Origin: Actinophytocola sp036555685
Lineage (GTDB): Bacteria > Actinomycetota > Actinomycetes > Mycobacteriales > Pseudonocardiaceae
Direction: 5' to 3'
Length of the DNA: 64,000 bases
Assembly (NCBI RefSeq): GCF_036555685.1
Contig: NZ_DATBKY010000315.1
Location: 1-64,000 of the forward strand
Shown in pieces: positions 1 to 7,936 of this stretch. The notes under the pieces are model-generated. The model worked only from the letters and a program-made list of their open reading frames with translations. It searched no databases and was not told the DNA's origin. A program made the translations under genes and the position numbers. Numbering within the stretch: the first letter of the stretch is position 1; the number at the start of each line of letters is the position of its first letter.

Positions 1-782
1 GGCTGACCGACTCGCACTTCGGGCACGGCACGTTCGTGACCGGGCTGATCCACCAGATGTGCCCGGACGCGCGGGTGCTGTCGCTGCGCGTGCTGGAGAG
101 CGACGGGCTCTCGACGGAGGGCTCGGTGCTGTTCGCGCTCGACTGGCTGCGCCGCCGGGTCGAGGGCGCGCTCGCGAACAACACCCCGGAGGAGCTGGTC
201 GACGTCGTGTCGATGTCGCTCGGCTTCTACCCGGAGACCGCCTCGCCTGCCGACGTCGTGCAGGTCGAGGCCGCCGTGCGGCGGCTCACCGACCTCGGCG
301 TGCTCGTCGTCGCGGCGGCCGGCAACGACGCCACCACCCGGCCGTTCCTGCCCGCCGCGTTCGGCGCGGACGCCGGTGGTGCGAGCGGCAACCAGATGGT
401 GGCCGCGGTCGGCGCGCTCAACGCGTCCGGCCACACGACCGCGGCGTTCAGCAACGACGGCCCGTGGGTGTGGCGCTGGGCGCCGGGCAACGCGCTGGTC
501 AGTACGGTGCCGATGTGGCAGGGTGCGGCCAACCCGGGCATGGGCAAGCTCGACGGCGGGGGAGTGGGTCCGCGCATGCGCACCTCCCCGGACCCCGACG
601 ACCTGCGCACCGGCTTCGCGGTGTGGGCCGGCACGTCCTTCGCCACCCCGGTCGTGGCGGGCATGCTCGCCGAGTCGATGGCCCGCGACCCGGAGACCGG
701 CAAGGACTACGGCATCGAGCGGGCCCGCAACGCGATGACGCTGACGGACATGAGACTCAAGGAACGCGGATGGCGGTACTAG
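1..782 (+). CDS. S8 (subtilisin-like) serine protease, 5' end outside window
   Basis: C-terminal 259 residues of a subtilase; the reading frame is open from base 3, so the start and the catalytic Asp lie upstream. The catalytic His is visible in HFGHGTFVTG right at the window edge, the oxyanion-hole Asn in VVAAAGN and the nucleophile Ser in AGTSFATPVVAG. There is no C-terminal membrane anchor, unlike the mycosins of type VII secretion, so a cytoplasmic enzyme is plausible (inference). It ends 25 bases before the accepted start of a TPR-CHAT protease gene, and the two probably form one transcription unit. The family assignment is firm; the substrate is unknown. Confidence 0.9.
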   Translation, partial: LTDSHFGHGTFVTGLIHQMCPDARVLSLRVLESDGLSTEGSVLFALDWLRRRVEGALANNTPEELVDVVSMSLGFYPETASPADVVQVEAAVRRLTDLGVLVVAAAGNDATTRPFLPAAFGADAGGASGNQMVAAVGALNASGHTTAAFSNDGPWVWRWAPGNALVSTVPMWQGAANPGMGKLDGGGVGPRMRTSPDPDDLRTGFAVWAGTSFATPVVAGMLAESMARDPETGKDYGIERARNAMTLTDMRLKERGWRY

Positions 783-807
783 GAGTGGCGTCCTGACTTC
801 CGGCCTC

Positions 808-3363
808 GTGCGCGCACACGACCTGCACGCCCGCGCGCGTGCGGCCGTCGGTGCGTACCGGTTCGGGCACGGCCGGATGTTGCTGCGGGACGCGCAGCGG
901 CTGCTCGACCGGTCCGGTGTGCCGGACGAGCGCGTGACGGCGCTGCGCGTCCGGGTCCTCGTCAGCCTCGCCTACGTCGCGGCCGAGACCGACTCGCTCA
1001 CGGCCGGGCTCGACGGGCTCGACGACGCGGAGCGGCACGCGCGGCGGCTGCCCGACGGCGTCGAGCGGTCCGAACTGGACGGTCTGGTGCTGGCCCACCG
1101 CGGGCTGCTGCTGCTGCGCGCCGGCCGCGTGCCCGAGGGCCTCGAGGTGCTCGACGACGCGATTCCGCGGCTCGAGCGCGGCATGCGCGGCGGCACCGGG
1201 GACGCGTCCGTGCTCGCGGGCGCGTACCTCAACCGCGGCACGTCGTACATCTTCCTGGCCCAGGTCGCGGGCGCGGCCGCGGACTTCGCCCGCTGCATCG
1301 AGGTCTGCGACGACCACGGCCTGGTGCTGCTCGCCGCCAAGGCCCGGCACAACCTCGGCTACGTCGCCTACATGACGGGCGACCTGCCCACGGCGCTGCG
1401 CCACTACGACGAGACCGAGCGCAGCTACCGCGAGCACAGCACGGGAATGCTGCCCACGCTCCAGCTCGACCGCGCGCGGGCGCTGCTCGCGGCCGGCCTC
1501 GCCGCCGACGCCGCACGCCAGCTCGACGACGCGATCCCGATGCTCCGCGAGCAGCGGGCCGGCCAGGACCTCGCGGAGGCCGAGCTCGCCCGCGCCGCCG
1601 CCGCGCTGCTGGACGGGGCCACGAACGACGCGAAGCGGCGCGCCCGCGCGGCCGAGCGCAGCTTCACCCGCCGCGGCAACGCGCGGTGGGCGGCGGTGTC
1701 CGCGCTCGTGGCGATGCGCGCGGACGCGACCGTGTCGATCGAGTCGGGCCGGGTGCCGCCGCGGCTGCCGGTGCGCGCGGTCAAGCTCGCGGAGTCGTTG
1801 CGTGCCTTGCTGCTCGAGGACGAGACCGGGCTCGCGCTGATGCTCGCCGTGCGCCTGGAGGTGCGCCGCAGCGACCCGGCGTCCGCGGAGATCCTGCTCG
1901 ACCAGCTGCCGCCGCAGCGCGCGACGACACCCCTGGACCACCGGATGCTGCTGCGGCTGTGCCGCGCCGAGCTCGCGGTGGCCCGCGGCGACCGGCGGCG
2001 CGCGCTGGCCGAGGCGCGCCGCGGCCTCGTCGAGCTCGGCCGGGCCCGCGACCGGATGGGCGGCCTGGAGCTCGTGTGCGGCACGGCCGTCCACGGCCAG
2101 CAGCTCGGCGAGCTCGCCGTGCGGCTGGTGCTGAACGGGCCCCGGCGCTCCGCGCGGCAGCTGTTCGGCTGGCTCGAACGGACCCGCGCGCAGGTGTACC
2201 GGTACGAGCCGATGCCGGCGATCGACGACCCGGTGCTCGCGGAGAAGGTCAGCGTGTTGCGGTCGCTGCGCCGGGCCGTGCAGCTGGAGCGGGTCGCCGG
2301 CCGGCCGGCGCGGCGGCAGGAGCGGCAGGCGGCGGCCCTGGAACGCGAGGTGCTGCGGCAGGGCTGGTACACGACGCCGTGGGGCCGGCCGCGTCCGGTC
2401 GCCTCGCTCGCCGACGTCTCGGCACAGCTCGGGGAGCGGGCGCTGGTCTCGTTCGCGGTGTCGGGCGACGAGCTGTTGGCGGTCGTCGTCGCGGGCGGGC
2501 GGACCCGGCTCGCGCGGCTCGCGTCGGCGGCCGAGACCGCGGAGTGGGCGCACCGGCTGTACGCGGACCTCGACGCGCTCGCCCCGGACGGGCTCGCACC
2601 CGCGGTCGCCGCGGTGGTCACCGGGTCGGCACGGCGCAGCGCCGACGTCCTCGACACCCGGCTGATCACGCCGCTCGAGCGGTTCGCCGGCCGCCGCGAG
2701 CTGGTGATCGTGCCGACCGGGGCGCTGTACGCGGTGCCGTGGGGCAGCCTGCCGTCGCTGCGCGGCCGGCCGGTCGTGGTCGCCCCGTCGGCCACGGCCT
2801 GGCTGTCCGCGGAGCGGTCGGGCACGGACGGCGGCCGGGTGCTGTTGGCCCGCGGCCCGCGGCTGACCGAGGCGATCGCCGAGGAGTCCGCGCTGCGCTC
2901 GACGTACCCGGACGCGATCTACCTGGCGAGCCCGGGCAGCACGGTCGCGGCCGTGCTGTCGGCTTTGGACGGTGCGGCGATCGCGCACCTGGCCGCGCAC
3001 GGCGAGCACGAGCCGACCAACGCGATGTTCTCCCGCCTGGAGCTCGCGGACGGCCCGCTGTTCGCGCACGAGCTCGCCCGCCTGCGCCGCCCGCCCCGGC
3101 ACGTCGTGCTGGCCGCGTGCGAGCTGGCGATGAACCACATCCGCCCGGGCGACGAGGCACTCGGCTTCGCGGGCGGGCTGCTGGCGGGCGGCGTGCGCAC
3201 GGTGGTGGCCGCGGCGAGCCGGGTGGGCGACATGGCGGCGGCGTCGGCGATGGTCGAGTACCACCACCGCATCTCCGCCGGCGACCGGCCGGCGGTCGCG
3301 CTCGCCGCCGCGGTGGCCGCCGACCCGTTCCGCCGCCCGTTCATCTGCCTCGGCGCCAGCTGA
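808..3363 (+). CDS. TPR-CHAT domain putative cysteine protease
   Basis: About 851 residues. Residues ~20-480 are alpha-helical, with repeated leucine/alanine-rich helix pairs typical of tetratricopeptide repeats. Residues ~530-850 form a CHAT (caspase-HetF-associated) domain. The putative catalytic dyad is His731 in HLAAHGEHE and Cys771 in VVLAACELA. CHAT proteins act as caspase-like proteases or effector scaffolds, usually with TPRs sensing a partner. It sits directly after an S8 protease gene. The start is uncertain: GTG at 808 is used, but the strong AGGAG at 781-785 is 22 bases away and would better suit an in-frame CTG at 793. Domain call is strong, role unknown. Confidence 0.85.
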   Translation: MRAHDLHARARAAVGAYRFGHGRMLLRDAQRLLDRSGVPDERVTALRVRVLVSLAYVAAETDSLTAGLDGLDDAERHARRLPDGVERSELDGLVLAHRGLLLLRAGRVPEGLEVLDDAIPRLERGMRGGTGDASVLAGAYLNRGTSYIFLAQVAGAAADFARCIEVCDDHGLVLLAAKARHNLGYVAYMTGDLPTALRHYDETERSYREHSTGMLPTLQLDRARALLAAGLAADAARQLDDAIPMLREQRAGQDLAEAELARAAAALLDGATNDAKRRARAAERSFTRRGNARWAAVSALVAMRADATVSIESGRVPPRLPVRAVKLAESLRALLLEDETGLALMLAVRLEVRRSDPASAEILLDQLPPQRATTPLDHRMLLRLCRAELAVARGDRRRALAEARRGLVELGRARDRMGGLELVCGTAVHGQQLGELAVRLVLNGPRRSARQLFGWLERTRAQVYRYEPMPAIDDPVLAEKVSVLRSLRRAVQLERVAGRPARRQERQAAALEREVLRQGWYTTPWGRPRPVASLADVSAQLGERALVSFAVSGDELLAVVVAGGRTRLARLASAAETAEWAHRLYADLDALAPDGLAPAVAAVVTGSARRSADVLDTRLITPLERFAGRRELVIVPTGALYAVPWGSLPSLRGRPVVVAPSATAWLSAERSGTDGGRVLLARGPRLTEAIAEESALRSTYPDAIYLASPGSTVAAVLSALDGAAIAHLAAHGEHEPTNAMFSRLELADGPLFAHELARLRRPPRHVVLAACELAMNHIRPGDEALGFAGGLLAGGVRTVVAAASRVGDMAAASAMVEYHHRISAGDRPAVALAAAVAADPFRRPFICLGAS

Positions 3364-3444
3364 GGTAGCCGATCACGTACGCCCGACGCCCGAGGAATGG
3401 CTATGCTCGCCCGCATCACCCCGTCCGACTAGGAGGAACCACCC

Positions 3445-4047
3445 GTGGTCGTGCTCGTCATCGTGCTGATCGTGCTCGTCGTGGCGCTGATCGCCGTGCT
3501 GGTGCTGCGCGGGCGGTCCAACACGAAGCCTGCGCAGCAGGCGCCCGCCAAGCCGGAGGACCCGCTGCGCGAACACGAGGGCGTCACCGACGTCCGCACC
3601 GTGCGCGCCGGCGACATGGTCGACTACGGCGACCAGCTGTACTTCGTGCGCGGGTCCCTGCGGCTCACCGAAGGCGGCTACAGCTGGTCCGAGCACTTCC
3701 TCGACGACACCCGCGGCGACCGCCTCTGGCTGTCGGTCGAGGAGGACCCGGACCTCGAGGTGTACTTCTGGCGCGAGACCGACCTCGTCGCCGAGCCGAG
3801 CGGCAAGACGATGGAGGTCGGCGGCGTCACGTACACGAAGGACGAGGACGGCACCGCGCGCTACACCTCCGAGGGCACCACGACGGTCGCGGAGAAGGGC
3901 AGCGTCGAGTACGTCGACTACGAGGGCCCGGCCGGCAAGGCGCTCAGCTTCGAGCGGTTCGACGGTGGCAAGTGGGAGGCCGGGCTCGGCGAGTCCGTCC
4001 CGCTGCCGGCGCTGCGCGTGTACCCGGCGGGCAGCGACCGGACGTGA
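3445..4047 (+). CDS. DUF4178 domain protein with N-terminal membrane anchor
   Basis: 200 residues. Residues 1-23 are an uninterrupted hydrophobic segment (Val/Leu/Ile) ending in Arg-Gly-Arg, so a single membrane anchor is likely. The remainder matches the DUF4178 pattern: AGDMVDYGDQLYFVRGSLRL, then GGYSWSEHFL and WLSVEEDPDLEVYFW. An AGGAGG ribosome site lies about 8 bases before the GTG start. It is the first gene of a tight run (DUF2617, DUF4247, secreted protein, DUF350, aminopropyltransferase-like enzyme). The molecular function of DUF4178 is unknown; the linkage to a polyamine-type enzyme is recurrent in actinobacteria (recalled knowledge). Confidence 0.8.
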   Translation: MVVLVIVLIVLVVALIAVLVLRGRSNTKPAQQAPAKPEDPLREHEGVTDVRTVRAGDMVDYGDQLYFVRGSLRLTEGGYSWSEHFLDDTRGDRLWLSVEEDPDLEVYFWRETDLVAEPSGKTMEVGGVTYTKDEDGTARYTSEGTTTVAEKGSVEYVDYEGPAGKALSFERFDGGKWEAGLGESVPLPALRVYPAGSDRT

Positions 4048-4535
4048 GAGCCCGCATCGACACGGGGTTCGTCGACCTGCGAGCCGCCGATCTCAGCCTC
4101 GCCTTCGGTCTGCCCCGGCTGCCCGCGCTCGGCACGCACGTCGTCGTGCTGCACGGGCAGCAGGTCGAGCTGCGGCTGCTGGGCAAGTCACACCAGGTCG
4201 TGGTCGGCACGTGGTCGGAGACCGTGGCCTGCCTGCCGAACCGTGAGGACTCGCTGCCCGGCCGCGACGAGCAGGTGGTCGACGGGCTGCGCGTGCAGTT
4301 CGCCTCACAGACCCTGCGGCTGGCGGAGATCGCGCTGGCCGATCGGGTCGCCGGCATCGTCGGCGACTGCGCGACCGACGAGTCGGCGCTCGTGGGCCAG
4401 TTCCCCGGCTCGCCGCTCGCGGTCACGGCGATGCGGGCGTGGGAGGAGAAGGACGGCACGGCATGGCGGACCTGGCACGCCTACCCGCAGGCCGGTGAGC
4501 TGGTGGAGACGCGGACCGTGGTGAGGAAGGCATGA
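4044..4535 (+). CDS. DUF2617 family protein
   Basis: 163 residues, soluble. GTG at 4044 overlaps the stop of the DUF4178 gene (GTGA), which decides the start. Recognisable family blocks are FVDLRAADLSLAFGLPRLPAL, LLGKSHQVVVGTW and ETVACLPNREDSLP. It has no transmembrane segments and no known catalytic motif. The stop overlaps the next start (ATGA), indicating translational coupling inside the operon. Function unknown; the family is largely actinobacterial and usually found in this neighbourhood (recalled). Confidence 0.8.
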   Translation: MRARIDTGFVDLRAADLSLAFGLPRLPALGTHVVVLHGQQVELRLLGKSHQVVVGTWSETVACLPNREDSLPGRDEQVVDGLRVQFASQTLRLAEIALADRVAGIVGDCATDESALVGQFPGSPLAVTAMRAWEEKDGTAWRTWHAYPQAGELVETRTVVRKA

Positions 4536-4954
4536 GGCGGATCAGCCCGAAGCTGCTCATCGCCGGCGGGCTCGGCGTCGTCGGCCTGCTCGTGCTCGTG
4601 TTCGCGTTCGTGGGCAACCACAGCGTGCGCGGCTACCTCGACGACAACTACAAGCGCGTGTCGTCGAACGGCAGCTCCATCGTGTACACATCGGACCAGA
4701 AGCCGAAGGACGTCTACGCGGACATCCGCTCGGCGGTGGACCCTGCGGACGTCCAGACCGACCCGGAGGGCTACTTCCTGCGCTACTCCGACGACATCGT
4801 CGGGATCACGGCGGCCGGCGCCGGTTCGCGGATCTACCTCGACGACGAGCGGCACGGGTACGCGCACTGGTTCCCGTTCGTGGCCGGCGTGTGGGGGACC
4901 GGCGGCGGACTGGGCGAGGGTGTGCGCGGCGGTGGGCCGGGGGCCGGCAAATGA
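4532..4954 (+). CDS. DUF4247 domain protein, membrane anchored
   Basis: 140 residues. A hydrophobic segment at residues 8-28 is followed by GNHSVRGYLDDNYKRVSSNGSSIVYTSDQKPKDVYADI, the DUF4247 signature region, and then FLRYSDDIVGITAAGAGSRIYLDDERHGYAHW. It ends in a Gly-rich tail of the WGTGGGLGEGVRGGG type, common in exported actinobacterial proteins. An extracytoplasmic domain tethered by the N-terminal helix is likely (inference). It is coupled to both neighbours by ATGA overlaps. Function unknown. Confidence 0.8.
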   Translation: MRRISPKLLIAGGLGVVGLLVLVFAFVGNHSVRGYLDDNYKRVSSNGSSIVYTSDQKPKDVYADIRSAVDPADVQTDPEGYFLRYSDDIVGITAAGAGSRIYLDDERHGYAHWFPFVAGVWGTGGGLGEGVRGGGPGAGK

Positions 4955-5895
4955 GTCGTCTGCTCGTCATCCCGGCCTGCGCGCTCGCGTTGCTGGCCGC
5001 GCCGGGTGCCGCGGCCGCCGACGTCATCTTCGACCAGGCCGACGCGGACGAGCTCGCCGCGACGCTCGCCGACGCGTACGAGGCCCAGGGCGTCTGCTAC
5101 GGCTGGTCGGTCGCCGTGGACAACGAGGGCGTGCCGCAGACCAGCGTCGGCTCGAACTTCGGCGCCGGGCAGTCGCTGCAGGACGCGGGTGCCGGGTGTG
5201 CCAAGACCGTCGAGTTCACCGCGAGCATCGTGTGGACGCCGGAGTCGTCGGAGTCGGAGGACTCGGCGTCGTACGGGGTGTCCAGCTCGCCGGGCGGCCC
5301 GACCGTCGACGACCTGGACGACCTGGAGATCATCAGCGAGGGCGGCCTGGAAGGCGACGACGTCGACGTGGACGTCTACAAGGCGGTGGCCGCGCTGCCG
5401 TTGCTGGCCGCCGACACCGGTCTCGCGAAGCCGATGGAGGCCTCGCCCGCGCCGGAGGCGGACTCGGCGAACGAGCAGCCGACGAACTCGCCGGGCGGGG
5501 ACTTCTGGCGCCAGTCCGGCATGCAGATCCTGTGGGGCGCGCTCATCCTGGCGGCGGCGGTGGTGTTCGGCTGGTACGTCGTCAGGTCCTCGCGACGTCC
5601 GCCGCGGCCGATCGGCCCGGCCGCGGAGCAGATCCCGGACCGACCCAGCGAGCCGTTCCACCAGCCGCCGGCCCCGCGACCGCCACCGGGCCCGCCGGCG
5701 CGGGCCTGGTCGCCGCCCGCGCGGCGGCCGGAGCCCCGGCAGGACCAGGAGCCCGCGCCGGAGCCCGCGCCGGAGCCCGCGCCGGAGTCCGCCCCGGAGT
5801 CCGCGCCGGAGCCGCGTGCGCGGCCGCGGCCGGAGTCCACCGTGAAGCCCGAACCAGGTCCCGAGCCCGATTCCCGGACCAGGCCAGACGAATAG
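4951..5895 (+). CDS. Secreted/anchored protein with Pro-Glu rich cytoplasmic tail
   Basis: 314 residues. A signal peptide ends near AAPGAAAADV (residues ~20-25). An extracellular domain of ~165 residues follows, with a Cys pair (GVCYGW and GAGCAKT) and acidic stretches. A transmembrane helix occurs around residues 193-212 (ILWGALILAAAVVFGWYVV). The last ~100 residues are Pro/Arg/Glu rich with tandem EPAP/ESAP repeats. The topology resembles a type I membrane protein with a long disordered cytoplasmic tail, as seen with TPM-like proteins, but no family is recognised with confidence. The start ATG overlaps the DUF4247 stop. Confidence 0.75.
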   Translation: MSRLLVIPACALALLAAPGAAAADVIFDQADADELAATLADAYEAQGVCYGWSVAVDNEGVPQTSVGSNFGAGQSLQDAGAGCAKTVEFTASIVWTPESSESEDSASYGVSSSPGGPTVDDLDDLEIISEGGLEGDDVDVDVYKAVAALPLLAADTGLAKPMEASPAPEADSANEQPTNSPGGDFWRQSGMQILWGALILAAAVVFGWYVVRSSRRPPRPIGPAAEQIPDRPSEPFHQPPAPRPPPGPPARAWSPPARRPEPRQDQEPAPEPAPEPAPESAPESAPEPRARPRPESTVKPEPGPEPDSRTRPDE

Positions 5896-5908
5896 GAGCC
5901 ACCCACCC

Positions 5909-6334
5909 ATGCTGTCCGATGTCTTCACCGAAGTCGGCATCGCCGCCACGTACGGCCTGGTCGGGCTCGTGCTGATGGCGGTCGGCTTCGCGCTGGTCGA
6001 CGTGCTCACCCCGGGCAACCTGCGCGAGCAGGTCTGGGTGCAGCGCAACCGCAACGCGGCCGTCCTGCTCGCGAGCAACCTCCTCGGCGTCGGCATCATC
6101 GTCGCCACCGCGATCGCCGCCAGCGAGAACGACTGGGCCGTCGGCATCGTTTCCACGCTGGCCTACGGGATCCTCGGTCTCGTCCTCATGGGACTGTCCT
6201 TCGTGGTCATCGACGCGGTCACCCCGGGCAGGCTCGGCGCGCTCATGGTCTCCGAGGAGCCGCACCCGGCCGTGTACGTCAACGGCGCCTCGCACATCGC
6301 GGTCGCGGCGATCGTGGCCGTCGCGATCGTCTGA
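5909..6334 (+). CDS. DUF350 (YjfL-like) membrane protein
   Basis: 141 residues with four hydrophobic segments: ~11-33, ~48-68, ~75-98 and ~125-141. It contains two copies of the family motif, VDVLTPGNL and IDAVTPGRL, showing the internal duplication typical of DUF350. An AGGAG site lies 10 bases before the ATG. DUF350 proteins recur beside polyamine-conjugating or aminopropyl-transferring enzymes in several bacterial groups (recalled); their activity is unknown. The stop codon is the first of three tandem 12-bp repeats. Confidence 0.85.
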   Translation: MLSDVFTEVGIAATYGLVGLVLMAVGFALVDVLTPGNLREQVWVQRNRNAAVLLASNLLGVGIIVATAIAASENDWAVGIVSTLAYGILGLVLMGLSFVVIDAVTPGRLGALMVSEEPHPAVYVNGASHIAVAAIVAVAIV

Positions 6335-6358
6335 GCGATCGTCCGAGCGATCGTCCGA
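6323..6358. repeat. Three tandem 12-bp repeats with a CGATCG core
   Basis: Three head-to-tail copies of GCGATCGTCYGA at 6323-6334, 6335-6346 and 6347-6358. The first carries the DUF350 stop codon and the last ends 3 bases before the next ATG. Each copy contains the CGATCG palindrome. This looks like slippage-driven expansion that set the intercistronic spacing, but binding by a protein is possible. Confidence 0.85.
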
Positions 6359-6361
6359 GAC

Positions 6362-7936
6362 ATGACCGCGGTCGAGACCCGAGCACGACCACAGGCCCGG
6401 CGCACCCGGGCGCTGCGGGCCGGGCTGCTGTTCGCCACGTTCGCCTGTGCCGCGTGCGGGCTGGTCTACGAGCTCGCGCTGGTCGCGCAGGGCTCGTACC
6501 TGCTCGGCGACTCCATCACGCAGGCGTCGGTCGTGCTGGCGACGATGGTGTTCGCGATGGGCATCGGCTCGCTCGCCGCGAAACCCCTGCAGCGCCGGGC
6601 GCTGGCGGGCTTCGCGGCGATCGAGGCCGCGCTCGCCCTCACCGGTGGGCTGTCGGTGCTGGGCCTGCACGCGGCGTTCACCTGGCTCGACCTGTACTGG
6701 CCCGCGCTGGTCGCGATCGCGCTCGTCGTCGGCGCGCTGATCGGCGCGGAGATCCCGCTGCTGATGACGCTGCTGCAGCGGATCCGGCGCCAGGACGCCG
6801 GCTCGGCCACCGCGGACCTGTTCGCCGCGGACTACGTGGGCGCGCTCGTCGGCGGCCTCGCCTTCCCGTTCCTCCTGCTGCCGCTGCTCGGCCAGACCAG
6901 GGGCGCGTTGCTCGTCGGCATGGTCAACGCGGTGGCCGGCGCGTTCGTGGTGCTGCTGCTGTTCGCCCGCACGGTGTCGCGGCGCCGGCGGGCCGCGGTC
7001 GCCGCGGGCACGCTCGCGGTGCTGGCCGTGCTGGGCGTGGCGTTCGCCGGCAGCGACGCGTTCCTGCGGTACTCGCGCAGCGTGCTGTACGAGGACCCGG
7101 TCGTGTACTCGGAGACGTCCGGCTACCAGGACATCGTGCTGACGCAGTCTTCGCCGATCGCCGACGGGCCCACCGACACGCGGCTGTTCCTCAACGGCGA
7201 CCTGCAGTTCTCCTCGATCGACGAGTACCGCTACCACGAGTCGCTGGTGCACCCGCTGCTCGCCGGCCCGCGCGGCCGGGTGCTCGTGCTGGGTGGCGGC
7301 GACGGGCTCGCGATGCGCGAGGTGCTCAAGTACCCGGACGTCCGCGAGGCCGTCGAGGTGGAGCTCGACCCGGCCGTGCTGCGCCTGGCCGAGCAGGACC
7401 CGCGGCTCACCACGCTGAACCGCCGCTCGCTCGAGGACCCGCGGGTGAAGGTCGTCGTCGCGGACGCGTTCGCGTGGCTGCGCGACACGTCCGACCGGTT
7501 CGACGCCGTGATCATCGACATGCCCGACCCGGACGCGACGGCCACCGCGAAGCTGTACTCGCAGGAGTTCTACCTGCTGGCGCGGCGCGCGCTCGCCCCG
7601 GGCGGGCGGCTGGTCGTGCAGGCCGGGTCGCCGTACTTCGCGCCCCGCACGTACGACTGCATCCTGAACACGATGCGCGCGGCCGGCCTGGGCGTCACCC
7701 CGTACCACGTGAACGTCCCCACCTTCGGCGACTGGGGTTTCGCGCTCGCCCAGGACGGCCCACCGCCGCGGCTGCGCCTCGACCCGCCCTCGCCGCTCCG
7801 GTTCCTGAACCGGCCGACTTTGGACGCGGCCGAGGCCTTCCCGGCCGACCGCCACCCCACGGGCACCGAGCCTCCGTCCACACTGGACGACCCACGGGTG
7901 CTGCGCCTCACCACCGAGGAGTGGCAGGCGTACTAG
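6362..7936 (+). CDS. Membrane-embedded spermidine synthase-like aminopropyltransferase
   Basis: 524 residues. The N-terminal ~220 residues contain about seven hydrophobic helices. The C-terminal half is a Rossmann-type spermidine synthase domain with LVLGGGDGLAMRE (S-adenosyl-substrate loop), VEVELDPAVL, VVVADAFAWL and the catalytic-Asp region IIDMPDPDATATAKLYS. The family transfers aminopropyl groups from decarboxylated SAM to an amine acceptor; the acceptor here is not known and may be membrane-associated (inference). It is the last gene of the DUF4178-DUF2617-DUF4247-DUF350 run. No separate ribosome site is obvious in the 12-bp repeats preceding it. Confidence 0.88.
   Translation: MTAVETRARPQARRTRALRAGLLFATFACAACGLVYELALVAQGSYLLGDSITQASVVLATMVFAMGIGSLAAKPLQRRALAGFAAIEAALALTGGLSVLGLHAAFTWLDLYWPALVAIALVVGALIGAEIPLLMTLLQRIRRQDAGSATADLFAADYVGALVGGLAFPFLLLPLLGQTRGALLVGMVNAVAGAFVVLLLFARTVSRRRRAAVAAGTLAVLAVLGVAFAGSDAFLRYSRSVLYEDPVVYSETSGYQDIVLTQSSPIADGPTDTRLFLNGDLQFSSIDEYRYHESLVHPLLAGPRGRVLVLGGGDGLAMREVLKYPDVREAVEVELDPAVLRLAEQDPRLTTLNRRSLEDPRVKVVVADAFAWLRDTSDRFDAVIIDMPDPDATATAKLYSQEFYLLARRALAPGGRLVVQAGSPYFAPRTYDCILNTMRAAGLGVTPYHVNVPTFGDWGFALAQDGPPPRLRLDPPSPLRFLNRPTLDAAEAFPADRHPTGTEPPSTLDDPRVLRLTTEEWQAY

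Noticed and set aside
757..3267. Long open frame on the minus strand across the CHAT gene
   Set aside because: Arg/Ala/Gly-rich low-complexity translation opposite a clear protein; an artefact of GC-rich third positions.
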